Notes under the pieces: model-generated
Databases searched by the model: none
Told to the model about the DNA's origin: nothing
The model's input: the letters and a program-made list of their open reading frames with translations, nothing else
Source of the DNA: Baylisascaris procyonis
Lineage: Eukaryota; Nematoda; Chromadorea; Rhabditida; Ascarididae
Length of the DNA: 64,000 nt
Direction of reading: 5' to 3'
NCBI GenBank assembly: GCA_037389465.1
Contig: JAZARR010000074.1
Location: forward strand, 930,001-994,000
Shown: in pieces, positions 50,749-62,480 of the stretch
Numbering within the stretch: the stretch's first letter is position 1
How the letters are laid out: each line of letters begins with the position of its first letter
Translations under genes and position numbers: made by a program

Positions 50749-53700
50749 ATGTCCGGCATGTTCATCGCTTATATCGGCCTGGGGCTGCTCGCACTCACAT
50801 CCAATCTCTTCTTTTTCATTGCCATCTGCCGGTGTCGTGAACTTGTCTCCCGCTACCGCATTATTCTTGCACAGGTTGATTTCATGGCTCCATATAAATT
50901 ATAGTTCAGGAAACGCTAAATTATTTAGAAAATTTTCCTGTGCCATATATCTGAATTGTACAGTTTTTTAAATAGTTCAAACATTGAAATAGTTCAAACA
51001 TTTAAAATAGTTCAAACATTGTGAATTATACAGTTTTTAAATATCACTCTGCGGTGAAAAACGCTTTCTATGAAAAAATGCACATATGTGCATCACAGAT
51101 GCTGACTGTACTGAAAGAAATGTCCGTACCATAGGAATCATGCAGTTGAAAGACTCTTATTCCACCACTTGCAAACAATGAAAATCAATAGACATCCTGT
51201 GCCATATATTTTCTCAAAGAGTTCACCATCGGTATATGATCACCGCTTTCGAAACTATAGGAGTTTAGCTGAAGGTATGTGAGCTGTATCTGTGATAATA
51301 GGTAATAATAGCTCAGCGAAATCCTAATAGATGATACCAAAATGTGCTCTAGTAAAATCACCTTTCTCAATATGCATCTGAAATTTTACCAATATTAATT
51401 TCTTAATAAGATATTACGACGACTGCGACAATTAAGTGACGGCTAAGTGCCGCAATATGGGCGACACATTGAAAAGCATGCAGGAAAATTTTCGTAAGAA
51501 GCGTCTGTTTGTGCGATAACTCACAAACTACCCACTCTTTACTAGGAAACAGCAGCATAGTGCATGCTTCTTGGATTGGCAAATCTCTCGACAGGGAGTC
51601 GAACCGCTACCTCATATAGCAATGTGCGAAAGTCAATGATTTTGTTAATTTATAGATGAGTGCTGCTGTATTTCTTGCATTGGCCACATTAATGTCTGGC
51701 GTTGCTAGAACGATTATCGATTCGATGAATACCACAAAGATGAGAAGTCGATTCTTCTGTATGCTCATGCCATGGAATATCCTTTTCATGTGGTGCGTAT
51801 TTCTATATTCTTTGATAATTTAAATAGTGTTAGGGAAATATTCGTTCGTCGAACAAGCAATTATATAATACGCAGCCATTGCGCACTATCGACACTTTAT
51901 GAAAGCTCTCGCTTCTAACTAGTAAGGGTTTTGTATCCTCTTTGAATTTAAATATTCTTTCACTACTCAGCATTTCTGAGAACAACTCATGCGCGTTAGA
52001 TGAGGATCCTCATATTTGTAATCGTTCGTATTAATTAAGTAATTGAAGAGGCGAGGCAATGAAGCTGACTCCCAATCTATGCTTTTAAAGTTTAATGCCG
52101 TAAATAGGTTAATTAGGCGATGTCGCGAATTATAGCGATGTATTGATGATTCATAGCAACACAAAGAATGACCGAAGGCGGTACCAGACAAAGGCACCAC
52201 TAGAAGAGTGGCGAATCATCGCGAAACAATATGATTCTTAGCAACTCTCGCACCTTCAAAAATGATGTGCTGTCTCACTTCCTAACAAAGAATGTGTTAT
52301 TCAAATGAACGAACCGAGCAAGCCTACAAAGGGGAGAGCTCGACTACGTAAAAGCAGCAGCAGATTATGAAAGCAGTTGCGAGTTAAGTTACGAGGTCAG
52401 TTCCTCAGGCTGCAGTTGAAGTTGCGGTTGCTGTTGCGATTACAGTTACTATTGGACCTTATTCGGCCTCTTTATTTTCTATCGACTTCAATACACATTT
52501 GTCCATATCGACATTCGCTTTCCTCGACTTCGATTTTATTCACTGACTTCGATACTCTTCCGCCCATCGACTTTAGTATTTATTCACTAGTTGTGATATT
52601 CTTCACCGCTTCGATATTCACCGATTGGCCACCTCGATATTCTTACACCGGTGAATTCGATTCTATTTGACATCACTTCGACTGGCTGATCGATTCAACT
52701 TTCTTCGACTGTCATTATATTTCATTAGCACCACAATAAGATTTTCGCCTTCCGGTCAGTTGTGCATTCGTTTACGTCAATTATAAATTTCATTTTTGTT
52801 TGCCGCTTTCGTTCTGCATTTGCTACACGGTGCGTTTGGTACTCACGAATTGGACCTCATCGATTGGTTGGCAAACGCCACCCTGCGAACAAACATGTTC
52901 AAGGCACTTCGCAAAACCATTTCTATTCAGAAGCGCCCTCTCCTTGCGCTTATCCAAGAAGCGCGCAGTTTTACAGTTAACCAACCCGATGCGCAACTCC
53001 CCTTCGATAATCAAATAGAGGCTGTCGATCAACAAAGGCGCCAGCTCCTCAACCATCGCACCCGAATCGATCAACGTATCACCGCCATCAAACAGCATCA
53101 TGACAGATGGCTGGTCCGTCTCGAAACAACCTCAAACCCGGCAAATGAAGTGGCCTTTTACGAACAACTGACCAATGATCCTGAGAATTTTCTAGAAGTC
53201 CTAATGACTGCGTCAGATGCCACCGTGGACCTGACTTCACATATCGACCACATCACCGACATAATTGCGGCAGCAACTGCACACATACTGCTTCGCCATC
53301 TTACATTCAACCACAGTAGGTACTCTCTCCTGATTTCACTAATTGACCGCTACGCGACATACGATTACCCAGATTACAGCTGAAGCACTTTCATGGTGAT
53401 TTACCACAATGGCCACAATTCAAAGTCACCTTTCAATCAGCTGTCGGCAATAATCCAAATATATCGCCCATCCAAAAGCTTAACTATCTTCTCAACTCAC
53501 TGGAAGGCGCAGCCGCACAGGCAGTCACAGGCTATGGCTTTTACCTGAAAACTACGACATCGTTTGGAATGCCCTTGAACAGCGACTTGGTTTGTCCGAT
53601 GCGATCTTAATTCTCTCTACACCGAATTCGAAAATCTTCCATAGGCAGATCGCGACGTAAGATCAACAGTAGATGAACTCGCGTGTAACCTACGGCAACT

Positions 53701-56700
53701 CGAAACTCAAGGCGAAGATCTCGAAACACGACTGATTCATCTTACAATCGAGAAGAAATTACCACAGTGGATCATACTACACATTCCCGGCGAAAAAGAA
53801 AAATCCCCATGCTGGTCACTAGGAACATTGCGGGAAATCCTCCGTAAACTCTCATCAAACGACAGAAAGCGCAGCAAATTTATCGAGACCACGATTCTAC
53901 TTGGCCTTCCGGTCAGTAGTGTTTTCGTTTAACGTCAGATATAAAACTTCATTTTGTTTTGCTTCCTTCGTCCTGCATTCGCTAGGGCGATTATTAAAAG
54001 AAAGTTTCGCGCAGCAAAAATCACACTGATCATATGCCAGATGAGTGTTCGATCTTCGGGACCTTTTGATGGTTGCGAGGAATATAACTGCCACATTATT
54101 TCCTTCGATAGATACGGATATCCACATTTTTTATCCAGTATGGCATTGTAGACCTCCGTAGTACACCTTTATTAACCAAAGAGAATAGACATTGAGAAAT
54201 GTTTGCATCTAAAGTGAGCGAGTTTTCATAGAAAGGGAGAGCACTATTATGAGAGGTGATGCAACCGTTATGGTCTAACTCTGAAATCTGTCGATGGTTT
54301 TCATGCGTGAATGCCTCGCAAACGCACTTCAACATCCCCGGGGGGGGGGGGGAGGACTCTGTTGTCATTTCGAATCTTTTACTACTTTAAACGTTTTATA
54401 GCTTAACATTCAGTTTTTGATTTCACAATAGGAAGGAGTGAGCACAATTAGTAGATCGGGTGAATTTGCGTTGTACTAGCTTTCTACTGACACAGCAATA
54501 TATCTACTGAGATGAGCGAGGATGCCAACTTTCAAAATCCACAACGTGAATGAAGAGAAACTTGTTTTTGTGGTTTCTTCAACGATCCCCTCTACAAAAA
54601 ATTCAAAGCTACTTCCTACATATGCATTTTGCTTTCATTGCTTGAAAATATTCAGATAGCACTTCTGTTATGAATCAGCGTGCAACGCCTTCCTTCATTT
54701 TAAGAAGTTGGAATTGTTAGAGTGATTCGCATTTCTTATCGAACACCACATAACGACGATTTGAATTTCATCTGGATTATTGCACACTTTTTTGTTCTGT
54801 GTAAGTTTTAAAAAATTTCAAACAAGATGAATTGCAATATTCGAGTCGCGTGGTTACAGCTCTCGTCAAAAAATTATTTCAAATTCAAGCTTCAATGATT
54901 TCAAGTCTTATAAACCAACAAAAAATGTCACAACATTTTGGAATCATCGCGTCAATTGCGAATGCGATAGTCAGAACGTTTTCTGTTATGGCTCTATTAC
55001 CTGTAACAGTTTTTATGTAAATTATTATGAACCCTTATGTAGATTATTGTGAACATACACAACTAAAATATTGATTTTCGATATGTGCTCATTTTTCGGA
55101 CATATTGTTTCTATCAGGTATCATAGCTCATCACTCATACAATAATATTCGAGTAGAAAGCAATGTGCTCGATGAAAAAATAATAGAAAGTTTAATTTAC
55201 AGGTCCGAACCGATGAGTGCGGTCAGTGAGCTGGTGGTGAGCATCGACAGATTGCTTCTTATATTATTTCCAGTGGCATACTGCAAAGCAGCAACACGGT
55301 TCCAGCTAATACAGGTAAAGTAGCTATGTGTGTTGTTTAGTTGAGCGATGACTAAAGCATATCTGCTTTATATTAATGTAAACTTAGAATAGATGGTGCA
55401 CCATGTGCAAAAATTCTTTTGAACTCATTACATTTTGCACTAATTCACTATAATTTATTGGCTATAATTTCGACGATATTATTAAGTTTCTCCTCTTTCA
55501 CTTTAAATATCCACGTTCCGTTCATTTGTGAAATGCTTGAAGAATTCCGGGTATGCCTAGCATCGTTTCGAATGCTCTTTGCTCTTTGAAATGAGCCCTC
55601 AACAAGTGTTCAACAAATTTTGCTTTTACGGTATATTTTTCATAAGACAATTAATTCATTTTCAGCAAGACAATATTTTCGAACATCTCTGAAATAACTG
55701 TTCAGCCAATGAATGAAAATAAAATAAATAGAACAAGACTGAAATGAAGGCGTGGATTTTTAAGAAAAGAGATTTTTTTTTTTATAGAAAAGAAATGCGC
55801 CGCTGTATGACCGTTTATCGTACAAACGGTCATTTTAGCATTCATCTGATTTCAAGTCTGCAAGAGTTTTCAAATCGTAGAAACTCTCCTTTACATTACT
55901 GTTACTTTACACTAATCCATTTCAAATGACTCTAATCAAAAGTATTTTCATTCACAAATTACAGATTGCTCTGAGTCACATTCCCATCGCTTTATTGATC
56001 ATCGCCAGCTGGATAGCGTCATCTAAAGACAACGACGAGCTATTTTCTCCCTTTTGCTGGTAAACTACTAAATATTACTTCTCTAGTATGAAACATTTAT
56101 AACATTCTTGGGTATTAATTGTTCTCCTCTCCGAAATCTTCCGCTTTTAAGCTCCTCAATTATCATTTTTAAGGCTTTCTAATTTCTGGATTTTCTCCAA
56201 AGCAGAACCTGCATGGGAGAAAAGCCCATGAGACGATTCGATGGGAATGCAATTATTTGGGAAGGCATAATGGAATGTGTGGCATGCTTTATAGCATTTT
56301 CTCGATATGAACCGAAATCGAAGAGGTGCTTTTGTGGTGACTCATGAACCCTCTAAATGAACCCCTCATTTTTTATAGTTACTTAATTTTGTACTATCCT
56401 TCTTATAGCCGCGACTGTCAAATCATTGCCACAACATCTGAATCCCTCTAACAACAACTGTTGAACGATACAACTAATTTCAACAAAGTCTTCATCCATT
56501 TCCTCTTAAGTCTCAATAAGTTGCATTTTGATCGTTAAGATCGTTAGATATGAGTGCGTTTACAACACTACAAATGTTTCATTGAGATGTTGTGTTAACC
56601 TATATGCGCAATAGGAGTATAATCTCGTGCAATAACGTAACCGGCGGACGTTTACTTCAGAATGCCTATATTAGGGATTGTTCAGTCGTATAAAGCTCAG

Positions 56701-58276
56701 TTGTTATTCAGTATAATTTAAACCTTACGACTCCTTGCTGCGAGTTTAGTAGCGTTAAAATGAGAATACCAATTAACATAACGTCGAAAATTACTGACTA
56801 GTTTAAGTAGAGCCACTACTGTTAACATTTCGCTCGTCAGTGAAGTTCAGCCCAATAAGGTAGTTTAGTGCCTTAATATTCTGTTGACTAACGTTCTCAG
56901 CGTTCCGCTCAACCTCCTAATTATTCGTGTTCATAAAGAAAACAACTAGTTCATCTAAAACATAATAATTTCGTAGATGATTGCTGTTTTGGTTCACAAT
57001 GAAATTTAGTTTTAATCCCATCAACACAGTAAGGTCAATCCAAATACGATAATATAGGGAACTGATATGATAAAAATGTCAATTTTGTTTGTTTTAGGAC
57101 AAGTGTTAGTATGGTGCCATTTTATCAACAAGTTTTCGCATTGATTCGTGTGTGTGCAGCTCTTCTTTCTGTTATACTCTATTTCATTGCTTTCATATTA
57201 TCGAGGAAATATATGAAACGCATTGCATTTGCCAAGATGGTACATTTTATTGATTGTCTTTTGCAACGATATTTAAACGTTCCGACTGCTTATTGCTGGC
57301 AAATTTCCAGATCTTCTTTTGTTCATTTTACGATGTTTTTTGATATAAAAGCAGAGGATAGCTGCATTAAGAGATTTTCCAGAAGTAGGCACGAATTGAG
57401 CACAAACCAAAGAAGCTATCAATGACGGCATGGCTCATTTTAAAAAAATAATTACAAACCCAATCTACGTGGGATTTGCTTCTATAACCACAAATCCAGT
57501 AGCCAAACTTATTCGTGAGCTTAATATAATAATAGTCTAAATGGAGTGTATTTGTGAATCGAGTGCAGTGTAGGAGGCTGATAAGGAGAGCACCGCCGAA
57601 TGCGCTCAACTAATAGTAGCACTTTCAAAAATATCAGTTCGTCAAATTAGTCAAACTACGGTGCAAACACTTCAGCTTCTTTAATAATCTTCTTAAGTAA
57701 CTCAATAGTAACATGAAATTCATGTTTCAAGTAACATAAAATCCATCATCAGAACAGTATGAAATTCGTTTATAGCAAGTCTTCTAGGCATTCTTACGCG
57801 GTGATGATATCTCTTTTCCTCGATTCTAATTTGCATATTTCATTCGCAGTGTAATCGAAAGTGTGAGGCATCTTTCTGATGTGACTGTGTTGCAGCAAGA
57901 ATGTGAGGCTGCATTGCAAGCATTTCAACGACGACAATCGCGGCTCACAGCAACTATGGGCATATCATGCGTATTCACGCTTTTACTCTACGTAATTCCA
58001 ACCTGTTTGCTGTATGCAAGCAGCACCTCGTTGAGTGTTAATTTGGGTAATATTGTCACCGTGTTATCAGTGCTTACCACCAATATCAATCCACTCCCTA
58101 ACCTGGCTATTCTGTATTGGCGTCAAGCAGACATTGCACGTGCCGTTAAAGGACTGCTCAGTTGTGTATGTTTCACTTCAAACGAAGTCACTGTGGTATC
58201 GTTCCAACCGAAACGCGCACCATTACCATCTAACAAGTCCATTTCATTGGCTCCAAGTATACGTATGTGCAATTGA
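50749..58276 (+). CDS. Serpentine seven-transmembrane receptor, srsx-like, six exons
   Basis: A rhodopsin-like nematode GPCR, probably chemosensory. Exons: 50749-50874, 51656-51792, 55203-55314, 55965-56059, 57098-57239, 57896-58276. Phases join to give 330 residues. TM1 is residues 4-27, followed by a basic loop (CRCRELVSRYR). TM2 is about 43-63. The outer-loop cysteine is C77 (FFCMLMPW). TM3 ends in SIDRLLLILFPVAYC (101-115), carrying the DR of the DRY-type motif. TM4 is ALSHIPIALLIIASWIA, TM5 about 165-190, TM6 GISCVFTLLLYVIPTCLLY and TM7 the NINPLPNLAILYWR region (N269-P270). This arrangement fits the srsx class. The exon 6 acceptor is either GTTGCAG at 57895 (phase fits, chosen) or the stronger CATTCGCAG at 57849 (phase does not fit). 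A GTATGT at 58166 could splice to 59252 for another C-terminus. The 3.4-kb second intron contains a BEL/Pao relic. Confidence 0.85.
50962..51040. repeat. Three-copy minisatellite ATAGTTCAAACATT
   Basis: Three tandem copies of (A)AATAGTTCAAACATT at about 50970-51020, flanked by TACAGTTTTTAAA-type sequence on both sides, in intron 1 of the srsx-like receptor. Confidence 0.85.
52377..52740. repeat. Degenerate CGACTTCGATATTC-type short repeats, possible LTR remnant
   Basis: After a GTTGC-rich patch (about 52376-52440) the plus strand carries many imperfect copies of CTTCGA(T/C)ATTC(T)TCA between about 52480 and 52710. It lies directly upstream of the BEL/Pao gag relic, where the U3 part of a long terminal repeat would be, but no matching 3' copy is seen. 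Confidence 0.4.
52747..52825 (+). repeat. Direct repeat, 5' copy, flanking the gag relic
   Basis: GCCTTCCGGTCAGT...TTCTGCATTTGCTA. It aligns along its full length, with scattered substitutions and small gaps, to 53904-53984 in the same orientation. Contains a TATAAA-like stretch (ATTATAAATT). Probably the end of a 5' LTR. Confidence 0.75.
52796..53903 (+). pseudogene. BEL/Pao-type retrotransposon gag relic (DUF1759 region)
   Basis: A 195-codon frame (52796-53383) encodes a Gln- and Arg-rich helical segment like the N-terminal part of BEL/Pao gag. In a shifted frame from 53365 follow LPRLQLKHFHGDLPQWPQF, SAVGNNP, IQKLNYLLNSLEG and AAAQAVTGY, the signature blocks of the DUF1759 gag domain. A second shift near 53540 gives PENYDIVWNALEQRLG. 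Later sequence keeps LRQLETQGEDLETRL and KKLPQWI. At least two frameshifts and internal stops break the frame. There is no protease, reverse transcriptase, RNase H or integrase. It lies inside intron 2 of the srsx-like receptor in the same orientation. It is not functional. Confidence 0.85.
53904..53984 (+). repeat. Direct repeat, 3' copy, flanking the gag relic
   Basis: GCCTTCCGGTCAGT...CCTGCATTCGCTA, partner of 52747-52825. It joins the gag relic directly, with no pol sequence between, so the element is a large internal deletion or a gag-only derivative. Confidence 0.75.
54340..54352 (+). repeat. Poly-G tract, 13 G
   Basis: Preceded by CCCC, giving CCCC followed by 13 G, in intron 2 of the srsx-like receptor. 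Confidence 0.95.
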
Positions 58277-59251
58277 AATATTCATAAAATAGTTGCTTTA
58301 CTTACATATTACTCAACGGACACGTCTTCGATGCAGCGAGCACTCATCACATCGAACACCTTTGAACTATTGTAAAAGCTACCATTTTGCATTGCCATCA
58401 CCTAGAGTCTCTTCACGTCGAGACAGAGGATGATTGAGAAGTTTTTTTTTTCTCATCCATGCTCCGATGTTGAGGCACTTGGTATCATGCAGAAATTATC
58501 ACCACCAAAATATAATGAATATCTGAAGGCAGCAACCACATGCTAAAACAATTGAGATATTGATTGGTTTTTGCCAAAGAAGTAGAAAAAAAGAAAAAGA
58601 GACGGATACCAATAGCGGGGAGCACTTTAACCTCTCTTTAACGTCGGAAGTATCTCTTATTTGAATCATGATTCAAAGATCTCAGGGTTTCGGTGATGAA
58701 ATAACTTCCGAGCATTATACATATGGTTTCGTTAATAGGCAACAAGGTATATCTAAGTAATAATTCAATAGCAAGCAATGTAAGACCGTTCAATGGGTAT
58801 CATACTTTTCATGTAAGACCTAGTGATACACCGATTTGAGGATAGGCTAACTCCAAATACAAAGAACTCTTTAAGTAATAGGCTGATTTCACTAGAAAAC
58901 ACTAAAAATCGCAACCGATATACTGTCAATGAAGCTAACAAGCACTCTATTGATACGTCAGTGGATATCATTCGTGCTTCTAAAACTCTATAAGTTAAAT
59001 GTTTAGGGGCACACTCAGTTGCACTGGCAGCTCAGAGATATCTTGGGTTATGCTTTCGAGCAATATTGCGATATCCACGCAATGGCTCTATCTACCTTCA
59101 TAAACTTTGCTGTATTCATATACGAGTGGATAGTAAACATCGTGGATCACATTCCATGAGGCAATTTCACTGTTGAATGCCTTCATTGTTTCTTAAATAT
59201 ATTCTCACTCTTCTTGCATTTCATTACTTTTTCCTTATGTTCCTGTCACAG

Positions 59252-59353
59252 CATCTTTCAACATTCACCACTGTTTGTTCCTTTACCCCACTCCGTCGCT
59301 CCTTTATGAGATCGCCTACGACACCCTCATCGTCTTCATTCATATGCATGTAG
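59252..59353 (+). CDS. Possible alternative 3' terminal exon of the srsx-like receptor
   Basis: After the acceptor CCTGTCACAG a phase-0 frame reads HLSTFTTVCSFTPLRRSFM, then RSPTTPSSSSF and a stop. It would fit a phase-0 donor GTATGT at 58166 (after LLSC), replacing the chosen C-terminus with a basic, Ser/Thr-rich tail, which is typical of receptor tails. Confidence 0.3.
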   Translation, partial: HLSTFTTVCSFTPLRRSFMRSPTTPSSSSFICM

Positions 59354-60335
59354 GTGTTTCTTTAAATTAGACATGTTGGCGCATTGAATGAAATGTTTGC
59401 ATAGAATTTTTATCATTGAATAAATATTTGTAGTGAACATTCAACCAGCAGAGAAGCAAATAAATAAATTTCACAGCGGCAATTGAATGCGAGTTAAAAA
59501 ACATTTATGTAACCGTCTATAGACGCGTCCAATTCAAGAATTTCAAAGATGAGCGGCTGTAAGATTCGCTTCTACAGTGATTACTGAAACGTTCGCAAAG
59601 TGCGTTTGAGAGACGATTGCATAAAATGAGCAGACTATTCGACGTCTTCGCGATTGTCATCATTGAATCTCATCTGCTATGTTCCACAGAATTTTCGTTC
59701 TCTACTTAATTAGCAATACCCTTTTTTAGGGCAGCAGCTGTATTCAGCACAGGTGCACTAAAAATTTCACAGTCGCTCTTCAGTTATCAGAGCATTCCAT
59801 TTTCTCGCATGTTTCATGTAGAATAAGGATAGAGCGAACGAGGAAGAGAGGATCATATCTTGCAGAAGAGATGATTGTGTCTTGCATTGAATTGAACTCA
59901 TTTTACTTCAAAGGTGATCACTGTGATTACATATCACACAGACGAATAGATATAATAGATCACATCATCCAGACAAATCGGAACATCTCTGATCACTGCT
60001 ATTTTCTGATCATCTCATTGCAATGAAACAATAATATACGTCGAAGAACAATCTGATTTCGCAATGAGTGCTCTGATAAATAACCTGACAAACGGAAGAG
60101 TGAATTCTTTAAGATCCTAAACTCATATCTCGCCTCTAGAGAGTTAATGCACTCCCCTGTTCAACTGAAAAACTTATTATATATTTCCTCACAGTATCTG
60201 TCGAAATTAGTGTCGGACTAATGCGGGGAGTTGGATCGGCTAATGGGACGTAGTCGAGTAGGAATATCGAAGCCTTACGGGGGGAATGCACTGACGGATT
60301 CGGTCGGGTACGAATGGGGTATGTTGGAATAGCGT

Positions 60336-60380
60336 GAAGGCGTGATAGCGTGAAGGCGTGAATGAATGGATGAATGGCCC
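60336..60380. repeat. Short tandem GTGATAGCGTGAAGGC repeat
   Basis: AGCGTGAAGGCGTGAT is repeated about 1.8 times and followed by GAATGAATGGATGAATGG, a second small repeat. Confidence 0.75.
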
Positions 60381-62199
60381 GAATGCATACGTCGCTATTT
60401 ACATCTTAATATATGTAGTGAAGTTATCGTCTCGTCATCGTCTGCGTCTCCGCACGAGATGTCCGGTCCATTAACGGTTTGCTTTGATTTGAATAGTTTC
60501 TGCCGCCGTATGGCGTGGGACGATCTGAGTGGATCCATTAGCCTTCGTTTTTTCGAATTTTGAATATACAGCGATCGTCACCTTCTTCGCCCCTTTTTTC
60601 ATTCGATTTGCTGATTCACTCGTCCATCGAGTGCAACAGTATCACAACAATAGCAAAATCTGAACGATAAGGTTTCAGCAAATTTTTTCTAATTACTTGA
60701 AGCCGAAAGACTTCAAATATCTTTTTCGCTGACTAATCAGTGACTAACATCACCGACAATATTGAGCGCCAAATGCAGTATGCCTTTTCCCGCATTAGTT
60801 TGAACAAACCACTACGAAGTGGACACGAGTTGGCCTAGCCTCGCTTCGGACGCTATGAAAGGTGGTAAAGATGAAGCACGGGATGCACTGAAAGACAGGC
60901 CTTCAAATTCTATTACGCAGGTCTTCAGTGTCTTTTACACAGGTCTCCAGATTCTCTCACGAGCCCACCTATAGCACTAAAGATATCCAGCGGTATTTCT
61001 TCATATTATGCAAGTCGTCACAGCATTTTTCTTTTTGAATTTTTCAGCCAGATATTACCGGCTCTACATAGAGCAACAGAAACAGTGGATAAGCTCGCCA
61101 AAGAAGTTGGCACAACACGGTTTTTATGTTCCGTTCAACTGGGAGACCATTTCCAAAAGTCATCAGCATGAAACATGCATATTTAAAGTGGTCCAATGGC
61201 TCAAATAAATCTCGCACAGTACATCCTCTTTTTCAGTAAACCTGAGTAGTGTGAGATGTAACACGATCGGTTGCAAAATACCTGCAAAAATTTCTTACCA
61301 TCTGTTAAAATCCCCTCAAGTGGGCGGGATTATGCCTATCTAAGCATCTTTTGAAAGATAGTAAAATAGAGGCGAGCGTGAGGGGTCATTGATCTATCAA
61401 CTTCTAAATAAATTCATAGACCCATAGGGTTATGATACAGGAGGTCGCCGCATGGCCTACGTTATACATACCAAATTTCGTAAGTCTGGTCGCAGCGCTT
61501 GTTCACTTAACTGCGACGGGCAGATAGGCAGATATGACAAAGCGAGGGACGACGTTGCCATAATACATATGAGCAATATAAGAGGGCATACAGATAGATA
61601 GTCGGCAATCGAGGGAATTGAAGGCTCACATTGTTCCACTTTTAAAAATGAGTCAAATGTTCTGTTATAAGTCTTCTTGATGTTTCAATATTCGTAATGA
61701 AGCAGGAAAGTTTCCGGTTTCAGGGCAAATGATATATTGCTCATCTCGGAGTTTTTTCATTCACTACGACTAATTATGCATTCTAAATGTTATTCTCTGA
61801 TTGGCCAATATCAACAAACATGTGAGATAATTCGATGACATCAGGCTCCTTAAAGTATCCACATTTCTACCGTTATGCCTTCCCAATTATTGTGATTACC
61901 CTGAAAGCTTTTCTGCTCATTTAATCAAACCATTTAAAGCGATAATTAATTCAATGTTTACTTCCTTCTAATCAATACTACGTTCAATGATCTAATAAAA
62001 AAGCCTTTCTGAGTATTTCAATCTCGAGTTGAATCACTTGAGCATGAGAATTTCAGCGTAAAGCATCACTGATACGCTCACATTAAGGATACTGTGGAAG
62101 TAAATTCACTCTATAGTTCACGACCAGCCTGTGAGGTTAATGTAATAAGCATCCAGATGACCTTCTTGACCTCAACGCAGGAACTTCGAATGGATGCAG

Positions 62200-62480
62200 T
62201 CCATTGCAAGGCTTCTGGGCCCATTAGATATAGTTAAAGATTACGAAAGGGATATCTTTGCACGATTGCAGTGCTGCCTTAGGTTACGTCACTGTGCATC
62301 CGGTAGCAGGTTGGTGGTCCGTCAGGTGATGATTCCGATGATGTGATCATCATGTATGCTAACATCAGCACGAACCTGAATCCGCTACCTAAGTGAGCAA
62401 ACTTCTCGCCATTTAACGGTGAAGGGACTTCTCCGTACGAAGCTGTCTAAACCATCAAATAATATCCATTAGTGAAGACA
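62200..62480 (+). pseudogene. Fragment of a second srsx-like receptor (TM7 and tail)
   Basis: VIIMYANISTNLNPLPK (about 62343-62393) matches the TM7 block SVLTTNINPLPN of the intact receptor upstream, and VKGLLRTKLSKPSNN (about 62419-62463) matches its AVKGLLSC and PSNKS tail. The segment between, equivalent to LAILYWRQADIAR, is missing or replaced by noncoding sequence. Upstream, DIFARLQCCLRLRH in another frame may be the third inner loop. The AA/GTGAGC at the TM7 end could be a genuine donor, so a partly intact gene is possible, but no other exons were found. Confidence 0.5.

Larger units (their letters stand above)
58277..62329. other. Intergenic, no confident gene
   Basis: AT-rich sequence after the srsx-like receptor. 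It includes a possible alternative terminal exon (59252-59353), a small tandem GTGATAGCGTGAAGGC repeat (about 60336-60375) and a two-frame open stretch after a strong acceptor at about 61048. None could be joined into a gene. Confidence 0.5.

Noticed and set aside
51570..51650. tRNA-like GGTTCGACTCC on the minus strand
   Set aside because: The T-stem does not pair and no acceptor or anticodon stem is present.
61049..61208. Open frame after TTTTTCAG resembling a BIR-like LAQHGFY segment
   Set aside because: No zinc-binding cysteines or histidine in BIR spacing follow, a second frame is equally open, and no other exons were found.
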